From Desulfobulbaceae bacterium (lineage in GTDB: Bacteria; Desulfobacterota; Desulfobulbia; Desulfobulbales; Desulfocapsaceae), in NCBI GenBank assembly GCA_011390165.1, contig JAABSV010000009.1, forward strand, positions 1 to 64,000: a stretch of 64,000 bases of DNA, in the 5' to 3' direction. The translations under genes and the position numbers were made by a program. This document shows, in pieces, positions 16,828-28,157 of the stretch. The notes below the pieces were generated by a model. That model ran no database searches, had not been told where the DNA came from, and saw only the letters and a program-made list of their open reading frames with translations. Every line of letters starts with the position of its first letter. Positions within the stretch are counted from its first letter, which is position 1.

Positions 16828-18377
16828 CCATGCCCCTCGACCTGCTTCTGGTCGCCGCCCTGATCGGCGGTATCCTCATCGGCTACCCGGTCTCCTTTAC
16901 CCTCGCCGGGGTGGCGACCCTGTTCGCCTTTCTCGGCTGGATGACCGGCAACTTCGACCTCAGCCTGCTCGGTGCCCTGGCCCAGCGGATCTTCGGCCTG
17001 CTCACCAATGACGTGCTGATCGCCATCCCCCTCTTTGTCCTCATGGGGGTGGTGCTGGAGAAGAGCCGCATCGCCGAGGATCTGCTTGAGACCATGGGCC
17101 GGCTGTTCGGGCGGATGCGCGGTGGCCTGGGGATTTCGGTGATTGTCGTCGGTGCCCTGCTCGCCGCCTCCACCGGTATTGTCGGGGCGACGGTGGTGGC
17201 GATGGGGATGATCGCCCTGCCCACCATGCTCCGCAACAACTACCAGCCGGAACTGGCCTGCGGCATTGTCTGCACCTCGGGCACCCTCGGCCAGATCATT
17301 CCCCCCTCCACCCTGCTGATCATCCTTGCCGATGTGATGTCCAACGCCTACCAGCAGGCCCAGTTTGCCCGGGGGAAATTCTCCATCGACACCATCTCGG
17401 TGGGGCAGATGTTTGCCGCCGCCCTTTTACCGGGGCTGCTGCTGGTCTCGATCTACATCGTCTACCTGCTGCTCAGGGCCTGGCTCTCCCCGCTGGTGGC
17501 CCCGGCGCTGCAGGACGATGCACTTGGCTCGGTGACTCTCAGTGAGATGTTCCGCGCCGTGCTGCCCCCCATTTTTCTGATTGTCGCTGTCCTCGGCTCG
17601 ATCCTCGGCGGTATCGCCACCCCCAGCGAGGCGGCATCGGTGGGGGCGGTGGGGGCAATCCTCCTCGCCGGAGCGAGACTCGGCCGGGCTGGATCGTTCA
17701 TGCTGGCCGGCACCGCCGCCTTTGTCGGCCTGGCGGTACTGGCCCGGCTGGCGCCCATCCGCCTCCAGCGCACCGATACCGCCAGCGCCGACTGGGCCAT
17801 CGGCCTGCTCTGCCTGCTCCTGGTCGGCATCGGCTTTGCCGCCCTGTTCAAGGCGCTGCAACTCACCTGGAAGGAAAAAATTCTGCCGGCAATCCTCTCC
17901 TCGACCATGGTGGTGACGGCGATGATCTTTGCCACCATCCTCACCGCCAGTGTCTTCTCGCTGGTCTTCATCGGCCTCGGCGGCGAGGAGCGGATCGAGT
18001 GGATCATCACCACCATGCCGGGTGGTGCCCAGGGGGCCCTGCTCTTCTGCATGCTGCTCATTTTTCTGCTCGGTTTTTTCCTCGACTTTGTCGAGATCAG
18101 CGTCATCCTCCTGCCACTCATCGCCCCGACCCTCATCCTGATGGGCCACGACCCGATCTGGCTGTCGGTGCTGATCGCCATCAACCTGCAGACCTCCTTT
18201 CTCACCCCCCCCTTCGGCTTCTCCCTCTTCTACCTGCGCGGGGCGGCGCCGCCGGAGGTGAGCACCGGCCAGATCTACCGGGGGGTTGTCCCCTTCATCG
18301 GCCTGCAGGCGGTGGGTGCGGTAGTGATCTGGTTTTTCCCGCAGATCGCCACCTTTTTGCCGAAGCTGATGTTCTGA
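16824..18377 (+). CDS. dctM: TRAP transporter large permease (extended DctM)
   Basis: 517 residues from the ATG at 16824, which overlaps the dctQ stop; a GTG at 16815 would add three residues and is less likely. It is longer than the usual 425-440 residues: between the two halves, about residues 280-360, lie extra hydrophobic segments (RLGRAGSFMLAGTAAFVGLA and WAIGLLCLLLVGIGFAALF) that add membrane helices. The motifs LEKSRIAEDLLETMGRLFGRMRGGL, CTSGTLGQIIPPST and LNLQTSFLTPPFGFSLFYLRG are typical of the DctM carrier domain. This extended form occurs with binding proteins of the same subgroup. It uses a sodium or proton gradient. Confidence 0.92.
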   Translation: MTMPLDLLLVAALIGGILIGYPVSFTLAGVATLFAFLGWMTGNFDLSLLGALAQRIFGLLTNDVLIAIPLFVLMGVVLEKSRIAEDLLETMGRLFGRMRGGLGISVIVVGALLAASTGIVGATVVAMGMIALPTMLRNNYQPELACGIVCTSGTLGQIIPPSTLLIILADVMSNAYQQAQFARGKFSIDTISVGQMFAAALLPGLLLVSIYIVYLLLRAWLSPLVAPALQDDALGSVTLSEMFRAVLPPIFLIVAVLGSILGGIATPSEAASVGAVGAILLAGARLGRAGSFMLAGTAAFVGLAVLARLAPIRLQRTDTASADWAIGLLCLLLVGIGFAALFKALQLTWKEKILPAILSSTMVVTAMIFATILTASVFSLVFIGLGGEERIEWIITTMPGGAQGALLFCMLLIFLLGFFLDFVEISVILLPLIAPTLILMGHDPIWLSVLIAINLQTSFLTPPFGFSLFYLRGAAPPEVSTGQIYRGVVPFIGLQAVGAVVIWFFPQIATFLPKLMF

Positions 18378-18603
18378 GCACCGCCGCCGTCCGCACACAC
18401 ATGATTACCGCCGCCAGCCGTCTGAACGTCCGGCACCCAGTCCGACACCCAGCCCGGCAGCTGTTTTTGGACCTGTTCCGGCAGCTCTTCCGGCACCCCT
18501 TGCAATATCTCTTCCGGCAAACGAATCCGGAGACGCCGCTCCCCCCTCACCGACGCTTCCGGCGGCTGGGACGGAGTTTGCCAACTCAGCCGAGGTACGA
18601 GCA

Positions 18604-19725
18604 ATGAACCCATCTTCGCTACCACTTATCAAAGAAAAAGTGGCCGGGCTCCCCCGCTACAACGCTGGCCTGCCGGAGGAGTACGTCCGCGACCACTATC
18701 AGGTTGGCCATATCGCCCGGCTGGCCGGCAACGAAAACCCCTTCGGGGTGGGAAGACTGGCGGCCGCCGCCGCCAGCGCCGCCATAGCCGAGCTGGGCAA
18801 GTACAGCGACCCGGAGTCCCGCCGGCTGCGCCAGGCCCTGGCCGACCGGTTGGGGGTGGAGAGCGAGGCGATCGTCATCGGCAACGGCTCCGAGGAACTC
18901 ATCGCCCTGCTCTGCCGGGCCACTGTCCGTGGCGGTGAGCGGGTGGTGACGGTTACCCCCTCCTTTCTCCTCCACGAGATCTACCCGGCAGAGCAGGGGG
19001 CGGAGGTGGTGACCGTGCCCATGCGGGCCGATTTTTCCTTTGCCGTCGACGAGATAGTGGCTGCCATGGGCCAGGGCTGCCGGATGCTGCTGCTCAGCAC
19101 GCCGGCCAACCCGGTGGGGAGCATGCTGAACGGCAGCGAACTTATGCGCCTCGCCCGGGCGGCCGGCCCGGAAACCCTGCTGGTGATCGATGAGGCCTAC
19201 TACGAATACGCCCGGGAGGAAACCGATCACCCCGACGCCCTGCAGCTGTTGGCCGGTGGCCGGGCCCCCTTCGTCCTCCTCCGCACCTTCTCCAAGGCCT
19301 ATGGCCTGGCCGGAGCCCGGGTGGGCTACGGGATATTCTCCGATCCGCACCTGGCCGGGGCCCTCGACCGGCTGCGGACCCCCTTTAACATCAACCGTAT
19401 CGCCCAGGCGGCTGCCCTGGCTGCCCTGGATGACAGCGAACATCTCAACCAAAGCCTCGCCCACAACCACCGGGAACGGCAGCGCCTCGCCGCCGAGCTT
19501 GCCGGGCGGGGCTATCAGGTCGCCCCGTCGACGGCCAATTTTCTCTTTTTCGCCCTTGGCCGGGACAGTGCCGAGGTGGCGGAAGGGCTGCTCAGACAGG
19601 GGGTGGTGGTGAAGCCGTGGCGCCAGCCCGGCTACCAGCAGTGTATCCGGGTGACAGTCGGCAGCCGGCAAGACAACGATCTCTTCCTCAGCGCCCTGGC
19701 GGCGGTTATGGCGGCACCGAACTGA
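18604..19725 (+). CDS. hisC: Histidinol-phosphate aminotransferase-like PLP enzyme
   Basis: 373 residues, class II-type aminotransferase (fold type I). PLP-binding features are NGSEELI (94-100), the N in STPANPVG (169), IDEAYYEY with D196 and Y199, and the Schiff-base lysine K231 in TFSKAYGLAGARVGYG. R240 and the C-terminal RVTVG contribute to substrate binding in HisC. It transfers amino groups between histidinol phosphate and 2-oxoglutarate, or between related aromatic substrates. It is not in a histidine operon here; it stands alone between the TRAP genes and an AT-rich island, so an aromatic or phosphonate-type role is not excluded. Confidence 0.85.
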   Translation: MNPSSLPLIKEKVAGLPRYNAGLPEEYVRDHYQVGHIARLAGNENPFGVGRLAAAAASAAIAELGKYSDPESRRLRQALADRLGVESEAIVIGNGSEELIALLCRATVRGGERVVTVTPSFLLHEIYPAEQGAEVVTVPMRADFSFAVDEIVAAMGQGCRMLLLSTPANPVGSMLNGSELMRLARAAGPETLLVIDEAYYEYAREETDHPDALQLLAGGRAPFVLLRTFSKAYGLAGARVGYGIFSDPHLAGALDRLRTPFNINRIAQAAALAALDDSEHLNQSLAHNHRERQRLAAELAGRGYQVAPSTANFLFFALGRDSAEVAEGLLRQGVVVKPWRQPGYQQCIRVTVGSRQDNDLFLSALAAVMAAPN

Positions 19726-19958
19726 CGGGAAAACTTGCCCCGGCCGGAGCGACAGCGACCTGCGGGGAGACAGTCGCCCTCCGGTCACCCTCTAGAGGTC
19801 ACCTTGAAAAAGGGTATTTTCGCCCAATTTTTGGGTTGAGAGAGAAAACAATTTTTTCTTAGAATATCAAATACATGAATGCGTAAAATTGTTTTCCTTC
19901 GCCTTGATTTTGAACGAAAATTCGAATTTTTCAAGGCGGCCTAATTTTTCAAGGCGGC
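19726..19958. other. AT-rich intergenic island between convergent genes
   Basis: 233 bases between hisC and the EamA transporter. From about 19800 on it is strongly AT-rich, unlike the surrounding DNA. It holds a possible terminator stem for hisC (AAAAAGGG at 19807-19814 against CCC and T-run to 19832), a 12-bp inverted repeat (19844-19896), a second inverted pair CGCCTTGA (19900-19907) / TCAAGGCG (19931-19938), and an 18-bp tandem duplication (19925-19960). Confidence 0.65.
19844..19896. repeat. 12-bp perfect inverted repeat in the AT-rich island
   Basis: GAAAACAATTTT (19844-19855) and AAAATTGTTTTC (19885-19896) are exact reverse complements, separated by 29 bp. It could be a terminator stem, an operator, or the ends of a small decayed mobile element. 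Confidence 0.75.
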
Positions 19959-19960
19959 CT
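19925..19960. repeat. 18-bp perfect tandem duplication overlapping the end of the EamA gene
   Basis: AATTTTTCAAGGCGGCCT occurs twice back to back (19925-19942 and 19943-19960). The second copy includes the first two bases of the EamA stop codon complement. It looks like a recent replication-slippage event. Confidence 0.85.
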
Positions 19961-20855
19961 AAAGGGGACGGGGACGACTGATCAGCGGCAGCAGCTCGAC
20001 AGCGAGGATGCTGACGAGGATCAGGGCGCCACCGGAGAGCTGGGTGAGGCTCAGCCGCTCGCCGAGAAAAATCATGCCGCCCAAAGCGGCAAAGACCGTC
20101 TCGGAGCTGAGGATGATTGCCGCATCGGCCGCCGGGGTGTAGCGCTGGCCGACCACCTGGAGGGTGAAGGCCATCCCCACCGAGAAGATGCCGATATAGA
20201 GGATACCCCAGAGGGCACCGACAAACTGGGCCGGAACCGGCCCCTCCACCAGGTGGCCAAGCCCCAGGCCGCAGACGCCGCAGACCAGAAACTGGGCGGT
20301 TGCCACCACCAGCGGCGCCTTGGTGCGGATGGCGAGGATGCCGACCAGGATAACATGGCTGGCCCAGAAGATGGTGCTGGCCAGGACCCAGAGGTCGCCC
20401 ACCGCCAGTTCCACCTGCTGGGCACCGCTCAGCACATAGGTGCCGAAAAAGCAGGCGAGGGAGGCGGGCCAGATGGAGAAGTGGACCCGCCGCCGGAGCA
20501 GGAGCAGACCCAGGACCGGCACCATCGGCACATAGAGGGCGGTGAGAAAACCGGAATTGGTCACCGTCGTCCGCTGGATACCGTGCTGCTGCAGGGCGGC
20601 GGCGGTAAAGAGGACCAAGCCGACCAGCAGCAGGCCGAGCCAGTCGATCACCCCCAGATGGAGTTCCCCCTGCCGGCGCATCCGCCGGTACTGGTGGCCG
20701 GCAAAGGGGAGCACCACCAGTGCCCCGACCAGGAAACGGGCCCCGGTGAAGCTGATCGTCCCCAGCTCACCGGTACCGATCTGCTGCACCACAAAACTTG
20801 ATCCCCAGATCACCGCCGCCAGGGTCAGCAGCGTATTGGCCTGCAGTCGTGTCAT
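19959..20855 (-). CDS. EamA/DMT-superfamily membrane transporter
   Basis: 298 residues with ten predicted membrane helices in two EamA repeats of about 140 residues. The N-terminal AAVIWGSSFVVQQIG with TGARFLVGALVVLP and the C-terminal AAIILSSETVFAALGGMIFLGERLSLTQLSGGALILVSI pattern are the standard marks of each repeat. Members export amino acids or other metabolites, or are uncharacterised. No neighbour suggests a substrate. It is convergent with hisC and divergent from glpR. Confidence 0.9.
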   Translation of the reverse strand: MTRLQANTLLTLAAVIWGSSFVVQQIGTGELGTISFTGARFLVGALVVLPFAGHQYRRMRRQGELHLGVIDWLGLLLVGLVLFTAAALQQHGIQRTTVTNSGFLTALYVPMVPVLGLLLLRRRVHFSIWPASLACFFGTYVLSGAQQVELAVGDLWVLASTIFWASHVILVGILAIRTKAPLVVATAQFLVCGVCGLGLGHLVEGPVPAQFVGALWGILYIGIFSVGMAFTLQVVGQRYTPAADAAIILSSETVFAALGGMIFLGERLSLTQLSGGALILVSILAVELLPLISRPRPL

Positions 20856-21201
20856 CCCCTCTCACCGCCTGAAGATTTCCGTACCCGTTCCCCAGCACCC
20901 CATTATCGCCCGGTCAGGCTAGCTGAGAGAGAAAACTCTCCCTCCCCGGCCTGCCGGCAGGCGAAAAGCCGGCAGTATACCGGGAGAAACAGAATTTACA
21001 AGCCTTCTCCGCAGCCGACCGCCAGCCTGTTGTCGACACCCGGCACCGCCCACCCTGCCAGGCCTTTTCCGCTCCGGCGACGGCGCTGCCGGCGGTTGTC
21101 GATGCTGCCGCCAATTTCTCTTTCGTGGCAATTCCCCTTTCATTCGCAACCAAGGTCTGCTACAATCGTCGGCGATATCTCTATTTTTTTGCCAGGACAG
21201 C
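20856..21201. other. Divergent intergenic region EamA/glpR
   Basis: 346 bases. Apart from a trivial five-base hairpin at 20927-20940 I see no repeat, RNA fold or gene. It should carry the promoters for the EamA gene and the repressor gene. Confidence 0.5.
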
Positions 21202-21969
21202 ATGGACAACCTCTCCGAACGACAGCACCAGATACTCCTCCGCGCCAGGGAAAACGGCCGGGTAGAGGTGGACGAACTGGCCGCCGCCTTCACCGTTTCT
21301 CCACAAACTATCCGTAAAGACCTCAATGAGTTGTGCGATAAGCAGCTCCTCCAGCGAATCCACGGCGGGGCGATTGTCGGCTCCGGTATCGAGAACGTCA
21401 GCTACGAGGCCAGACGCCTCCTCGCCCCGGCGGCGAAACGGGCAATCGGCAGACGGGCGGCCGAACTCATACCCGACAACAGCAGCCTGCTGATCAACAT
21501 CGGCACCACCACCGAGCAAGTGGCCCACAGCCTCCGCGACCACCGCGGTCTGCTGGTTATCAGCAACAATATCAATGCCGTAGAAATCATGAAGTCTTTC
21601 CTGGGGATCGAGCTGATCATCGCCGGTGGCCAGGTACGCCGCACCGATGGCGGCATCATCGGCGGCGCCGCCGTCGACTTCATCAACCAGTTCAAGGTTG
21701 ACTATGCGGTCATCGGGGTCTCCGCCATCGACGAAGATGGTTCCCTCCTCGACTACGATCTGCGCGAAGTGCGGGTTGCCCAGGCGATCATCCGCAACGC
21801 CCGGCATGTCATCCTGGTGGCCGACGCCATGAAATTCACGCGCACCGCCCCCATCCGAATCGCCCCTATCTCCCGGATCAACAGTTTCATCACCGACAGC
21901 CCATTGCCGGAAAAACTGCAGCAGATCTGCGATGAACAGGGGGTACGGGTGGTCATCGCCACCCCCTGA
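21202..21969 (+). CDS. glpR: DeoR-family transcriptional repressor, GlpR-like
   Basis: 255 residues. The N-terminal winged helix-turn-helix (about 6-60: ERQHQILLRARENGRVEVDE, then LAAAFTVSPQTIRKDLNEL, RIHGGA) is followed by the DeoR sensor domain with INIGTTTEQVAHSL, VISNNINAVEIM, GGQVRRTDGGIIGGAA and VADAMKFTRTAP. The sensor domain in GlpR binds glycerol 3-phosphate. Placement directly before the glycerol genes makes it their probable repressor; candidate operators are at 22301-22335 and 31539-31577. The 397-bp gap to glpD suggests separate transcription. Confidence 0.92.
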   Translation: MDNLSERQHQILLRARENGRVEVDELAAAFTVSPQTIRKDLNELCDKQLLQRIHGGAIVGSGIENVSYEARRLLAPAAKRAIGRRAAELIPDNSSLLINIGTTTEQVAHSLRDHRGLLVISNNINAVEIMKSFLGIELIIAGGQVRRTDGGIIGGAAVDFINQFKVDYAVIGVSAIDEDGSLLDYDLREVRVAQAIIRNARHVILVADAMKFTRTAPIRIAPISRINSFITDSPLPEKLQQICDEQGVRVVIATP

Positions 21970-22300
21970 TCACTCTCCTACCCGCCTGCCCGCCTCCTCA
22001 CCACACCCCTCTACCTGCCCTTATTCCCTCCCCTCTCCGCCTCCTCTTTTTCCCTCTGCCTGCCTCTTTCCTTCCCCACTCCGCCCGTCTACCTGCTCTC
22101 CCCTTCCCGCCGCCTCCACCCCTCTGCCCATCTCTTTCCTGTCCACCTGTGCCTGCTTCCTGCCCGCCTCACTTTCCCCTCTTCTGCCTGCCGCCATCGC
22201 TACCGGGCCTGCAGCCGGCTGTCCTGTTGCCGGGAAAATCCCGGCGGCAAAAAATTTTCACTTGCCGGGAATTTTTTTTTCGGCTACTCCTGTTGTTAAA
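21970..22300. other. Polypyrimidine-rich leader between glpR and glpD
   Basis: From about 21974 to 22190 the + strand is almost entirely C and T, with very few purine pairs, then it becomes mixed and AT-rich at 22245-22300. No gene is credible here; short ORFs are low-complexity proline/serine artefacts. The tract may be a slipped simple-sequence region or may affect local DNA structure near the glp promoter. Confidence 0.75.
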
Positions 22301-22335
22301 TTTCGCTTGAAACTTTTCATTCGAAAAGTTGAAAC
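22301..22335. promoter_or_regulatory. Candidate GlpR operator upstream of glpD
   Basis: The element centres on a perfect 8-bp inverted repeat, AACTTTTC (22311-22318) and GAAAAGTT (22323-22330), flanked by TTTCGCTTGAAAC on the left and GAAAC on the right. Repeated TTTC/GAAA units are common in DeoR-family operators. It lies 32 bp upstream of the glpD start and shares the TTGAAAC/GTTTC ends with the site before glpA. Confidence 0.6.
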
Positions 22336-22366
22336 AATCACCCTTCCACCGAGCAGGGATTGAGCC

Positions 22367-23915
22367 ATGGCGACTCTGCAGGCCCCGGACTACGATCTTG
22401 CCATCATCGGTGGCGGCATCAACGGCTGTGGCATCGCCCGTGATGCCGCCGGTCGCGGCTTGTCGGTCTTCCTCGCCGAACAGGGTGATCTTGCCGGCGG
22501 CACCTCCTCCGCCTCCACCAAACTGATCCACGGCGGCCTGCGCTACCTCGAGTATTACGAGTTTCGCCTGGTCCGCGAGGCCCTGCACGAGCGGGAGGTC
22601 CTGCTGCGGGCGGCGCCGCACATCATCTGGCCGCTCCGCTTCATCCTCCCCCACCATAAGGGGCTTCGCCCGGCCTGGCTGATCCGCCTCGGCCTCTTTC
22701 TCTACGACCACCTCGGCGGCCGCCGGCTCCTCCCCGGCACCACGGTTGTCAACCTCCGCGAGGACCCGGCCGGTGCGGTGCTCGGCGACGCGTTTGTCAC
22801 CGGCTTCGAGTATTCCGACTGCTGGGTGATGGACAGCCGGCTGGTAGTGCTCAACGCCCGTGCCGCCGCCGACGCCGGTGCCACCATCCGCAGCCGTTGC
22901 CAGGTACTCGCCGCCAACCGGCAGGAAAAGGGCTGGCGGCTGCGCCTCCTTGACCGCGACAGCGGCCGGGAGTGGTCGGCATCCGCCCGGGCCCTGGTGA
23001 ACGCCGCCGGCCCCTGGCTGGAGAATCTGCAGGGGAGGATCGACAGTTCCGGCGGGCAGGAGCATATCCGAATGGTGAAGGGGAGCCATATCATCGTCCG
23101 CCGCCTCTTTGCCCATGAACGGGCCTATATCTTTCAGAACAGCGACGGCCGGATCGTCTTTGCCATTCCCTATGAGGGCGAGTTCACCCTGATCGGCACC
23201 ACCGATGTCGACTTCCACGGCGACCCCGGCACCGCCCGGATCAGTGCCGAGGAGACCGACTATCTCTGCCGGGCGGTTTCGGAGTATCTGCGCACCCCGG
23301 TCGAGCCGAGCCAGGTGGTGGGCAGTTTTGCCGGCATCCGCCCCCTCTTTGACGACGGCAAGAGTGAGGCGCGGGCCGCCACCCGCGACTATGTCCTGAA
23401 AGTTGACGGCGGCGCCGGCCAGGCACCGCTGCTCACCATCTACGGGGGCAAGATCACCACCTACCGCCGCCTGGCGGAGACGGTGCTGCAGCGGCTGGCC
23501 CCCGACCTGCCGGCGATGGGCCCGGCCTGGACGGCAGAGGTTGCCCTGCCGGGGGGAGATTTTGCGGTGGACGGCTTCCCCGACCTGGTCACTGACCTTG
23601 AGTGGCGCTGCCCTCTGCTCGACCGGCAGCTGGCCGGCCGCCTTTGCCGCAGCTACGGTACCCTGGCCCGGGAGATGGTCGCCGCCCCGACGGCCGCCAA
23701 CAGCCTGGGTGACGGCTTCGGCCACGGTTTGTACCCCTTCGAGGTCGACTGGCTGATCAGCCGGGAGTGGGCCCGTTCCGCTGACGATATCCTCTGGCGC
23801 CGCTCCCGCCTCGGCCTGCTCTTCTCGGCGGCAGAGGCCAAGAGGCTCGACACCTATGTCCAGGCCCGGCTGGCGGCCGGATCGGCAGGGCATTTCAGCG
23901 AAAAAGGAGCAGCTG

Positions 23916-23926
<11 letters not shown>
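22367..23926 (+). CDS. glpD: Glycerol-3-phosphate dehydrogenase, GlpD type
   Basis: 519 residues. It oxidises sn-glycerol 3-phosphate to dihydroxyacetone phosphate and passes electrons to the quinone pool at the inner face of the membrane. The FAD-binding motif is GGGINGCGIARDAAGRG (11-27), followed by GGTSSASTKLIHGGLRYLE, the substrate/FAD segment typical of GlpD. Later segments VNAAGPWLENL, GSHIIVRR, FAIPYEGEFTLIGTTDVD and GGKITTYRRLAE match the family. Length agrees with E. coli GlpD (501). It is the first gene of the glp transport operon and overlaps glpS by 11 bp. Its coexistence with glpABC is noteworthy. Confidence 0.95.
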
Positions 23927-25004
<1,078 letters not shown>

Positions 25005-25013
25005 GAGAAGGCC

Positions 25014-26098
25014 ATGGCCACCATCACCCTGCAGGAGATCGCCCACTCCTACACCGGCGCCTCCACCAACCCGGACGACTATGCCCTGAAAAAACTCAAC
25101 CTCACCTGGCGGGACGGTGGCGCCTACGCCCTGCTCGGCCCCTCCGGTTGCGGCAAGACCACCCTCCTGAACATCATCTCCGGCCTGCTCATCCCCACCG
25201 ATGGCCGGGTGCTGTTCAATGACCAGGATATCACCAGGCTGCCCACCGAACAGCGAAATATCGCACAAATCTTTCAGTTTCCGGTGATCTATGACACCAT
25301 GACGGTGTTCGACAACCTCGCCTTCCCGTTAAAAAACCGCGGCCGGAGCAGGAAAGAGATCGAGCCGCGGGTGATTGCCCTGGCGAAGATGCTCGGCCTG
25401 GAAAAGGACCTCGGCACCAGGGCGCAACACCTCACCGCCGATGCCAAACAGAAGATCTCCCTCGGCCGTGGCCTCATCCGCCAGAGTGTCAACGCCATCC
25501 TCTTCGACGAGCCGCTCACCGTCATCGACCCACAGCTGAAATGGGAACTGCGTTCGCAGCTCAAATACCTGCACAAGCAGTTCGGCTTCACCATGATCTA
25601 CGTCACCCACGACCAGACCGAGGCGCTCACCTTTGCCGAACAGGTGATCGTCATGTACGAGGGGGAGATCGTCCAGGTGGGTACCCCCGAGGAGCTTTTT
25701 GACCGACCGGCGCACACCTTTGTCGGCTATTTCATCGGCTCACCGGGAATGAACATCATCCCCTGCCTCCTCCAGGGCAACCAGGCGGTGGTGGACGGCC
25801 ACCGGATCGATCTCGGCCAGCACTACCCGGACCAGCCGGCTAGCGCCAAGACCGAACTGGGCGTGCGGCCCGAGCATCTCCGGCTCGGGCCGGCGGATGA
25901 GGGGGGGCTGCCGGTCCGGGTGGTCAAGGTCAACGACATCGGCCGCCACCGGATAGTCCGGGTGGCTCTCGAAGGACGGGAACTGAACGTGGTGGTGCCG
26001 GAGCAGAGCGAGATCGGCGGCGAGCGGGCCGCTCTGTACTTCAACCCGGACCACACCAATATCTACCTCAACGACCATCTGCTCACAGGAGAACGGCA

Positions 26099-26102
<4 letters not shown>
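25014..26102 (+). CDS. glpT: Glycerol ABC transporter ATP-binding protein GlpT
   Basis: 362 residues. Walker A GPSGCGKT, Walker B ILFDEPLTVIDP and H-loop VTHDQTEALTFA are intact, but the signature motif is LTADAKQK instead of LSGGQ. GlpS shows the reverse pattern (good signature, altered H-loop), so the heterodimer should have one complete composite ATP site. A MalK-type C-terminal domain follows. The name here means the ABC ATPase of the GlpSTPQV system, not the glycerol-3-phosphate antiporter of E. coli. It overlaps glpP by four bases (ATGA). Confidence 0.9.
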
Positions 26103-26983
<881 letters not shown>

Positions 26984-26984
26984 G

Positions 26985-27782
<798 letters not shown>

Positions 27783-27795
27783 GGGGGGAAGAGCG

Positions 27796-28080
27796 ATGAA
27801 TCTCAACTGGATGGCCTGGACCGGGCCCACCGCAACCTTTTTTCTGATCATCTTCAGCCTGCTGCTGGCCATGACCATCTGGGAAATGAAAAGCCCCGGC
27901 GGTGCCCCGCGGGTGGGAATCCTCCGCTTCGAGACCACCCGCGGCGACCGGCTGTTCGTCTCTTTGCTCGGCTCCGCCTATATCCATCTCTTCTGGCTGG
28001 CGGCCTTTGCCGGCCTCAGCCTCTGGTGGGCAACCGCCATTGCCTGCCTGTACGCCCTCGCCGTCTTTCGGTGGGTGTAG
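27796..28080 (+). CDS. DUF2160 small membrane protein of the glycerol transporter operon
   Basis: 94 residues from the ATG at 27796, preceded by GGGGGGAAGAGCG. There are three predicted membrane helices: about 10-27, 55-72 and 76-92, with a basic loop between (WEMKSPGGAPRVGILRFETTRGDR). Small proteins of this type sit between glpQ and glpV in many GlpSTPQV operons. The function is not established; an accessory subunit of the importer is the simplest inference from conserved position. Its stop lies 77 bp before the binding-protein gene. Confidence 0.85.
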   Translation: MNLNWMAWTGPTATFFLIIFSLLLAMTIWEMKSPGGAPRVGILRFETTRGDRLFVSLLGSAYIHLFWLAAFAGLSLWWATAIACLYALAVFRWV

Positions 28081-28157
28081 TGGTATCAGGGTTGTTTCCG
28101 TTCTGTCGGGGCAGGCTGCCGGCAGGAAAAACGTCCAACAGACAAGGAGAAGCAAAC

